This document shows, in pieces, positions 7,047 through 11,271 of a stretch of DNA of 11,271 bases. The notes under the pieces were generated by a model. The model was not told where the DNA came from. It saw only the letters and a list, made by a program, of their open reading frames with translations, and ran no database searches. Numbering within the stretch: position 1 is the first letter of the stretch; the number at the start of each line of letters is the position of its first letter. This DNA is from Bacteroidota bacterium (GTDB lineage: Bacteria; Bacteroidota; Bacteroidia; Flavobacteriales_F; PHOS-HE28): NCBI GenBank assembly GCA_023428865.1, contig JAEYWT010000160.1, positions 1-11,271 on the forward strand, read 5' to 3'. Both the position numbers and the translations under genes were made by a program.

Positions 7047-7624
7047 ACGAGCCACCCAAGTCCGACCGCAAGCGTATCGCCGCGCTGATGAAGGAACGCA
7101 TTGCCGTGGTGCCGTATGACCCAACATGGCCGCAGCGCTTCGCGGAGGTGGAACAACGGCTGAAGAAATTGCTCCCTAAGAACCTGGTGCAACGCATCGC
7201 ACACATCGGTAGCACAGCAGTGCCGGGGCTAAGTGCCAAGCCGATCATCGATGTGCAGGTAGAGGTGAACGACATGCAGGAGGTGATCGATCGTGTGGTA
7301 TCCATGATGCAGGAGGCGGGTTATGAGTTCATCTGGAGATCTAGCATCGGCGAGAACGAGCCGTACTATGCATGGTTCATCAAACGTGATCATCAGGGTG
7401 AACGCACGGAACATATCCATATCCTGGCGCCGGATCAGAGCAGTGCGGAGCGTATCATCTTCCGCGACATCCTTCGCCGTCACCCCGAAGACGCGGCGGC
7501 CTACGAAGTCTTGAAGAATACGCTGGCGAAAAAGCACCCGCGTGACCGTGTGGCTTACACGGCAGGCAAAACAGAATTCATTCTGAATACCATACGCAAA
7601 GGCCGTGATGGCGGCCTGCGTTGA
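7043..7624 (+). CDS. GrpB family protein (UPF0157, nucleotidyltransferase fold)
   Basis: The 193-residue product matches the GrpB/UPF0157 family (PF04229), which has a nucleotidyltransferase-like fold. Conserved blocks are VVPYDPTWPQRF (22-33), HIGSTAVPGLSAKPIID (54-70, with the acidic end expected at the active site), HIHIL (124-128) and the C-terminal RDILRRHPEDAAAYEVLK (141-158). Some relatives are fused to dephospho-CoA kinase, but the biochemical role of stand-alone members is not well defined. ATG 7043 overlaps the fdhD stop. A second ATG at 7088 (MKERIAVVPYDP) would remove a poorly conserved 15-residue basic leader and is a credible alternative start. No link to molybdenum metabolism is known; co-transcription with fdhD is inferred only from the overlap. 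Confidence 0.88.
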   Translation: MNEPPKSDRKRIAALMKERIAVVPYDPTWPQRFAEVEQRLKKLLPKNLVQRIAHIGSTAVPGLSAKPIIDVQVEVNDMQEVIDRVVSMMQEAGYEFIWRSSIGENEPYYAWFIKRDHQGERTEHIHILAPDQSSAERIIFRDILRRHPEDAAAYEVLKNTLAKKHPRDRVAYTAGKTEFILNTIRKGRDGGLR

Positions 7625-7629
7625 ACCCC

Positions 7630-8043
7630 ATGAACATGAAGCGTAACACCTTGCTCCCCATCTTGGTCCTCCACGGAGCGTTCGTGATCCAGGCACAAAG
7701 AACGTTCGATGTCACCATAGCCGACAGCACCTATCATATGAAGCAGTATTGGTTCGTGCTCTACACGGGAGGTGCTGACACGACCCGATCGGATAGCACT
7801 ACCTCCGCGGAATTGATGAGGGCCCACTTGGAACATCAGCGAGTTCAAGCAGAGCGTGGTCTCATCGTACTATCCGGCCCGTTCGATAAGAACGAGGTCG
7901 GTTGGCGTGGAGTACTGCTCTACGATTGCGACACCCGGGAAGAAGTGGAGGGTTACCTGCGTCAGGATCCCTTCGTACGCCGGGGGCGCTTGGCCTACAC
8001 CATTGCGCCGTGGTACGGGGCGGTGGGCACTAGGCTTCCCTAG
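7630..8043 (+). CDS. Exported YCII-domain protein
   Basis: From ATG 7630 the product is 137 aa. It begins with a short basic start and a hydrophobic stretch ending in QAQ (about residues 21-23), which reads as a Sec signal peptide. The mature part resembles the YCII fold: WFVLYTGG (41-48), RAHLEHQ (64-70), RGLIVLSGPF (76-85), GWRGVLLYDC (91-100) and DPFVRRGRLAYTIAPW (113-128). The His and Asp-Pro-Phe positions match those thought to form the YciI active site. Cytosolic YciI-like proteins are common, so a periplasmic form is less usual. An ATG at 7636 (MKRNT) is equally plausible as the start; a TTG at 7621 overlapping the previous stop is less likely. It lies 5 bp after the GrpB stop, the last gene of the run, and ends 4 bp from the stop of a gene on the opposite strand. 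Substrate unknown. Confidence 0.8.
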   Translation: MNMKRNTLLPILVLHGAFVIQAQRTFDVTIADSTYHMKQYWFVLYTGGADTTRSDSTTSAELMRAHLEHQRVQAERGLIVLSGPFDKNEVGWRGVLLYDCDTREEVEGYLRQDPFVRRGRLAYTIAPWYGAVGTRLP

Positions 8044-8047
8044 CGGA

Positions 8048-8422
8048 TCACTTCGAACTCAGCAGCCAAGCGTGTGTTCGGTCACCGCTAGCCGAGCGCC
8101 AGAAGTAACAGAAGCGGTTGCGTTTGCTGTTGAGCAAAGCTTGTACTTCTGGGTGATCCCGATGCGGATAGAATAGCACGATACGTCCGGTCGTTTGATC
8201 CAGTGTCGGCGCAGGCAATGGGCCTTCCCTGAAGCTCACTTGCAAACTGCGCACGATGTTACCCGAGCGAGCGGGTTGGCCAAGGAAGAGCAGGTCGCCG
8301 TTCGCGGTCGGTATCGCCTTCATCACCCGCATCACTTCCAACGAGCCGCTGCTGCCTAAATGCAGTGCTGTGCGAAGACCACCTTCCTTGTAACTGTCGG
8401 GAGCGAGTACAGGAGTGCCCAT
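8048..8422 (-). CDS. Hypothetical protein, 124 aa, family not recognised
   Basis: I do not recognise this protein. The frame shows ordinary codon use for this region and sits cleanly between its neighbours, which supports it as real. It has no signal peptide, membrane segment or cysteine-rich motif (a single Cys). Visible stretches are a Gly/Ser-rich SLEVMRVMKAIPTANGDLLFLGQ region, a predicted strand at TTGRIVLFYPHRDHPEVQALL and a basic KRNRFCYFWR near the end. ATG 8422 is the first standard start. The frame stays open for 18 codons upstream (…DRPNFTIPTTNA) to a TAA without another ATG, GTG or TTG, so the N-terminus could be slightly longer if a rare start is used. It converges with the YCII gene (4 bp between stops) and lies 149 bp downstream of the GreA-like gene. 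Function unknown. Confidence 0.6.
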   Translation of the reverse strand: MGTPVLAPDSYKEGGLRTALHLGSSGSLEVMRVMKAIPTANGDLLFLGQPARSGNIVRSLQVSFREGPLPAPTLDQTTGRIVLFYPHRDHPEVQALLNSKRNRFCYFWRSASGDRTHAWLLSSK

Positions 8423-8571
8423 GGCGTTCGTTGTTGGTATGGTGAAGTTCGGGCGATCCAGTGGAACGGACCGTGCTTATCATCACATCAAGGCAAAACT
8501 TCATATTGGCTTAACATGGAAGCTGGTCCACTGGCCACCCAGAAGCGACTGGTGGAGAGCGGAAAGTGAAG
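8423..8571. other. 149-bp intergenic region, AT-richer centre
   Basis: This spacer separates the GreA-like gene (upstream on -) from the 124-aa gene. The part at about 8474-8515 is distinctly AT-richer than its surroundings and is the natural place for a promoter of the 124-aa gene. On the minus strand AAGTTTTG (8494-8501) differs by one base from the Bacteroidota -7 consensus TAnnTTTG, but no matching -33 TTTG is seen. An imperfect hairpin at 8535-8555 (7 bp, one bulge, 6-nt loop) lies just beyond the GreA-like stop and has no T tract. Confidence 0.3.
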
Positions 8572-9018
8572 TTAGTTAACCTCTTCGATCCGTATCGAGC
8601 GGCCATTGAGCACGGCCACTTCACCGGTGCGTTTTCCGAGCAAAGTTCGCCCCATCGGAGAGGCCGCGGAGATCGCGAAACACGTACCATCCCCGACCTC
8701 AATGGCCCCGAGCGCGATCGCGATGAAGAACACCCCTTGGTCCGTCATCACGAGGCTTCCGAAACCGACCCGGTCATGCTGTTGGTCCGGAACTACTCGG
8801 TCCAGTTCCTTCTGCATCGACCGTGCTACCGCCGAACGTCCTTCGAGTTGGTCCAACTCCTGTTGCACCATGGCGCGGCCCACCTCGTGTTTGTCGCCCG
8901 CGCTGCTCTTGGTATCGCTGTTGCGAGCTTCGAGGGTGGTGGCCAGTGCCGCCTTCAGCGCTTCGGCACGCTCCTGGAGTATGCGCGACAGTTCGTTCAG
9001 CACGGCCTGTTTCTTCAT
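8572..9018 (-). CDS. GreA/GreB-like transcript cleavage/elongation factor family protein
   Basis: The 148-aa product has the two-part plan of Gre factors. An N-terminal helical, coiled-coil-like region (about 1-75) is rich in Ala, Glu, Gln and Arg, and a C-terminal FKBP-like domain (about 84-148) contains ISAASPMGRTLLGKRTGEV (116-134) and ends IRIEEVN. The SP(M/I)G..LLGK..G motif is the Gre C-terminal signature, where these proteins contact RNA polymerase. The helical hairpin turn would fall near KSSAGDKHEVGRAM (37-50), whose acidic D42 and E45 could stand in for the acidic tip residues of GreA (D41, E44). It is shorter than GreA (about 158 aa), and homologues in Bacteroidota are sometimes mislabelled as 3-oxoacyl-ACP synthase. 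Start ATG 9018 gives MKKQAVLNEL. Whether it stimulates transcript cleavage is unproven. It is divergent from the oxidoreductase gene. Confidence 0.82.
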   Translation of the reverse strand: MKKQAVLNELSRILQERAEALKAALATTLEARNSDTKSSAGDKHEVGRAMVQQELDQLEGRSAVARSMQKELDRVVPDQQHDRVGFGSLVMTDQGVFFIAIALGAIEVGDGTCFAISAASPMGRTLLGKRTGEVAVLNGRSIRIEEVN

Positions 9019-9300
9019 GCGGCGAAGGTCGTGATCATTTCATGTGGAGAGGTGCCCAGAACAAGTGGATGGCAGCAGTTCACATCCATAGGTGATCATG
9101 AAGAAGCTATCAGCGTTATCGCGGCGAAGTGTCCAGAAAGGAGAGTTGCTGGTCGTGGCATTCCGCACAACCAAGACCTCGCTTTTCCAGCAAACCGTTT
9201 AATGGGTTGGGTTACCCCCCCAACGCCTCATCCGACCATTGCAGTAGTGATACAACGGTCGTTCACGTGTCCATGGACCACCCTCCTTACTTTCGCTCGC
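9019..9300. other. 282-bp divergent intergenic region
   Basis: This region must hold the promoters of the GreA-like gene (-) and the oxidoreductase gene (+). TACTTTCG at 9288-9295 (+) is one base off the Bacteroidota -7 consensus and only 5 nt before the ATG; there is no convincing -33 box. It also contains a C7 run (9215-9221) within a possible 6-bp hairpin (GTTGGG 9206-9211, CCCAAC 9219-9224). A 34-codon + strand frame (9098-9202, MKKLSALSRRS…) has no recognisable features. On the minus strand a short frame encodes a CxxCH motif (see findings). I see no convincing complete gene here. Confidence 0.4.
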
Positions 9301-11271
9301 ATGAACACGCGTTCCATCGAACTCCTTCCACCGGACAAGCACACGGGCCTTACGTTGGTGCCCAAGCAAGACCGTGCCGCTGGCCTTTCAGCGCTCACCC
9401 GTTCGCTCGCACATCTGCAGGAAGAGACCGGTGTGCTCAACGGCATCAGCATCCTCAACAAGCTGAACCAGAAGGAGGGCTTCGATTGCCCGGGTTGCGC
9501 ATGGCCCGATCCGGACCACCGCAGCAAGTTGGGGGAGTATTGCGAGAACGGGGTGAAGGCCATCGCGGAGGAGGCTACCACCAAACGCGTGGACCGAGCC
9601 TTTTTCGCCAAGCACAGCGTGGAGGAACTGAGCACCTGGAGCGACTACGAGCTGGGCAAGGCAGGGCGGATCACGGAGCCCTTCATCCTGCGGGCGGGTA
9701 GTTCACACTATGAGCCCTTGTCGTGGAATGCGGCTTTCGCGCACATCGCACAACGCTTGAACGCACTGGCCTCGCCCAACGAAGCGGTGTTCTACACCAG
9801 CGGTCGCGCGAGCAATGAAGCGGCATACCTCTACCAGCTCTTCGTGCGCCGGTTCGGTACCAATAACCTGCCCGATTGCAGCAACATGTGCCACGAGAGC
9901 AGCGGTGTGGGCTTGAACGAGACCATCGGTATTGGTAAAGGCACGGTCTCATTAGATGATCTGCACAACGCTGGCCTGGTGATCGTGATGGGGCAGAATC
10001 CCGGCACCAACCACCCGCGCATGCTGAGCGCATTGACGAAATGTGTGGAGAACGGCGGCCGTGTGGTTAGCGTGAACCCGCTGCCCGAGGCCGGTACACA
10101 ACGCTTCGTGAACCCGCAGAGTCCGATGGCGGTTCTTAAAGGTGGAACAGCCTTGAGCAGTTTGCACATCGGCCTGCGCATCAACACCGATGTGGCCTTG
10201 TTGAAGGGCGTGATGCGCCTGCTGCTGGACCGCGAGGAAGCCAAGCCGGGTACGGTGTTCGATCGCACATTCATCAACGAACGAACAGAAGGCTACGATG
10301 CCTTCATCAACGAATTGCGCAATGTGGACGCGCAACGAATGGCGGACACGTGCGGTGTGCCGGTGGCGCAATTCCACGAGCTCGCAGAGCTGATCTGCAG
10401 CACGGAGAAGATCATCATCACCTGGGCGATGGGGCTCACGCAACACGTGAACGCGGTGGCGAACATCCGCCAGATCGTGAACTTGTTGTTGTTGCGCGGG
10501 GCTTTCGGCAAACCCGGTGCGGGTGCTTGTCCGGTGCGTGGCCACAGCAACGTGCAAGGCGACCGCACCATGGGCATCTACGAGAAGCCTTCGGAGAAAT
10601 TCCTGCAAGCCCTGGATGCTCGCTATCAATTCAACGCACCACGTCCACACGGTTTCGATGTAGTGGATTGCATCGAAGCGATGCGCGATGGTAAAGCGAA
10701 GGTGTTCATCGCCTTGGGTGGCAACTTCATTAGCGCCACGCCCGATAGTACGGTCACGGCGAAGGCTATCATGAATTGCGGGCTCACGGCACAGATCAGC
10801 ACCAAGCTCAGCCGCAGCCACGTGATCACCGGTGAAGAAGCGATCATCCTGCCCTGCATCGGCCGCAGCGAACGAGACATGCCCTTCACGTTGGAAGGCA
10901 ACGCGCCGAAAGGGTCGAAGCCGCAATTCGTCACTGTTGAGGATAGTATGAGCGTGGTGCATCGCTCGCAGGGATCGCACGAGCCGGCATCACCAGAACT
11001 GCGCAGTGAACCGTGGATCGTGTGCGGGATCGCCGATGCCACATTGGCCCCACAGCCCACGCTGCGCTGGAAGGAATGGGCGCAGGACCACGATCGCATC
11101 CGCGACGAGATCGAAGCGGTGATCCCCGGATTCCAAGACTTCAACAAGCGTGTTCGCACACCTGATGGATTCGTATTGCCGAACGGAGCGCGCGATGGAG
11201 CACGCTTCACCACCGCCAATGGAAAAGCGAAGTTCAGTGTGGATGCATCACCAACCTGGACGGTTCCCGAG
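9301..11271 (+). CDS. FdhF/YdeP-family molybdopterin oxidoreductase, 3' end outside the window
   Basis: A single frame is open from ATG 9301 to the window edge (657 codons, no stop). It matches the FdhF/YdeP type of molybdopterin oxidoreductases, relatives of formate dehydrogenase alpha subunits; full-length members are roughly 760 aa, so about 100 residues are missing. The N-terminus has NQKEGFDCPGCAWPDP with C63 and C66 of an Fe-S site, and C81 in YCENG. YTSGRASNEAAYLYQLF and FGTNN precede DCSNMCHESSG (191-201). There C196-H197 align with the Sec/Cys-His pair of formate dehydrogenase H, making C196 the likely Mo ligand. Next come GQNPGTNHPRML (about 230-241), a pterin-binding part with PVRGHSNVQGDRTMG, then GGNFISATPDS. 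The visible end (TTANGKAKF) is just before the expected C-terminal dinucleotide-binding domain. There is no Tat signal, so it is probably cytosolic. Substrate unknown; E. coli YdeP is linked to acid resistance. FdhD and MoaA/MoaC nearby fit its cofactor needs. Confidence 0.93.
   Translation, partial: MNTRSIELLPPDKHTGLTLVPKQDRAAGLSALTRSLAHLQEETGVLNGISILNKLNQKEGFDCPGCAWPDPDHRSKLGEYCENGVKAIAEEATTKRVDRAFFAKHSVEELSTWSDYELGKAGRITEPFILRAGSSHYEPLSWNAAFAHIAQRLNALASPNEAVFYTSGRASNEAAYLYQLFVRRFGTNNLPDCSNMCHESSGVGLNETIGIGKGTVSLDDLHNAGLVIVMGQNPGTNHPRMLSALTKCVENGGRVVSVNPLPEAGTQRFVNPQSPMAVLKGGTALSSLHIGLRINTDVALLKGVMRLLLDREEAKPGTVFDRTFINERTEGYDAFINELRNVDAQRMADTCGVPVAQFHELAELICSTEKIIITWAMGLTQHVNAVANIRQIVNLLLLRGAFGKPGAGACPVRGHSNVQGDRTMGIYEKPSEKFLQALDARYQFNAPRPHGFDVVDCIEAMRDGKAKVFIALGGNFISATPDSTVTAKAIMNCGLTAQISTKLSRSHVITGEEAIILPCIGRSERDMPFTLEGNAPKGSKPQFVTVEDSMSVVHRSQGSHEPASPELRSEPWIVCGIADATLAPQPTLRWKEWAQDHDRIRDEIEAVIPGFQDFNKRVRTPDGFVLPNGARDGARFTTANGKAKFSVDASPTWTVPE

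Noticed and set aside
8030..8043. Hairpin CTAGG/CCTAG at the end of the YCII gene
   Set aside because: It has only 5 bp and no T tract; its proximity to the convergent junction is not enough.
8458..8533. 8-bp inverted repeat CCAGTGGA (8458-8465) and TCCACTGG (8526-8533)
   Set aside because: The arms are 60 bp apart with no flanking similarity, so chance is likely.
9288..9295. Promoter-like TACTTTCG before the oxidoreductase gene
   Set aside because: One mismatch, no -33 TTTG at 19-20 bp, and too close to the ATG; noted only within the intergenic entry.
9129..9701. 190-codon + frame overlapping the start of the oxidoreductase
   Set aside because: It is an out-of-frame shadow: low-complexity Arg/Pro/Gly composition, with the overlapping frame carrying strongly conserved motifs.
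9952..10980. 342-codon minus-strand frame inside the oxidoreductase gene
   Set aside because: It is a long His/Arg/Ala-rich antisense shadow typical of GC-rich coding sequence; the + strand frame is clearly the conserved one.

Overview
The window looks like a chromosomal segment of a Bacteroidota bacterium, probably Flavobacteriales-like with a fairly high GC content (an estimate by eye). The main evidence is a large secreted protein ending in a type IX secretion (T9SS) sorting domain, a secretion route confined to that phylum. Supporting signs are start codons without obvious Shine-Dalgarno sequences and a Bacteroidota-type 37-kDa nucleoid-associated protein. I see no rRNA, tRNA, CRISPR array, insertion sequence or phage gene.

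Layout, left to right. A 5'-truncated moaC-moaB fusion gene (+) is followed by a nucleoid-associated protein gene (+). That gene converges with moaA (-), with 2 bp between the stop codons. Divergent from moaA is a 2.5-kb gene (+) for a T9SS-exported protein with seven delta-60 (beta-propeller) repeats; it is followed by a strong hairpin terminator. Next comes a tight run on + that is probably one operon: tag (3-methyladenine glycosylase I), fdhD, a GrpB-family gene and a small YCII-domain gene with a signal peptide. It converges with an unrecognised 124-aa gene (-), which is followed by a GreA/GreB-like gene (-). A 282-bp divergent intergenic region then leads to a large open frame on + that runs off the right edge: an FdhF/YdeP-family molybdopterin oxidoreductase.

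The recurring theme is molybdenum. MoaA and MoaC catalyse the two steps from GTP to cyclic pyranopterin monophosphate. The MoaB/MogA part of the fusion activates molybdopterin by adenylylation. FdhD is the sulfur-transfer factor needed by formate-dehydrogenase-type enzymes, and the right-hand gene encodes such an enzyme. The window therefore holds parts of a cofactor pathway, a maturation factor and a likely client enzyme, interleaved with DNA repair, nucleoid and surface-protein genes. I found no clearly undescribed multi-gene system. The best second-look items are the seven-blade propeller protein, the terminator abutting the tag start codon, the altered cluster ligands of the YdeP-like enzyme, the secreted YCII protein and the orphan 124-aa gene.
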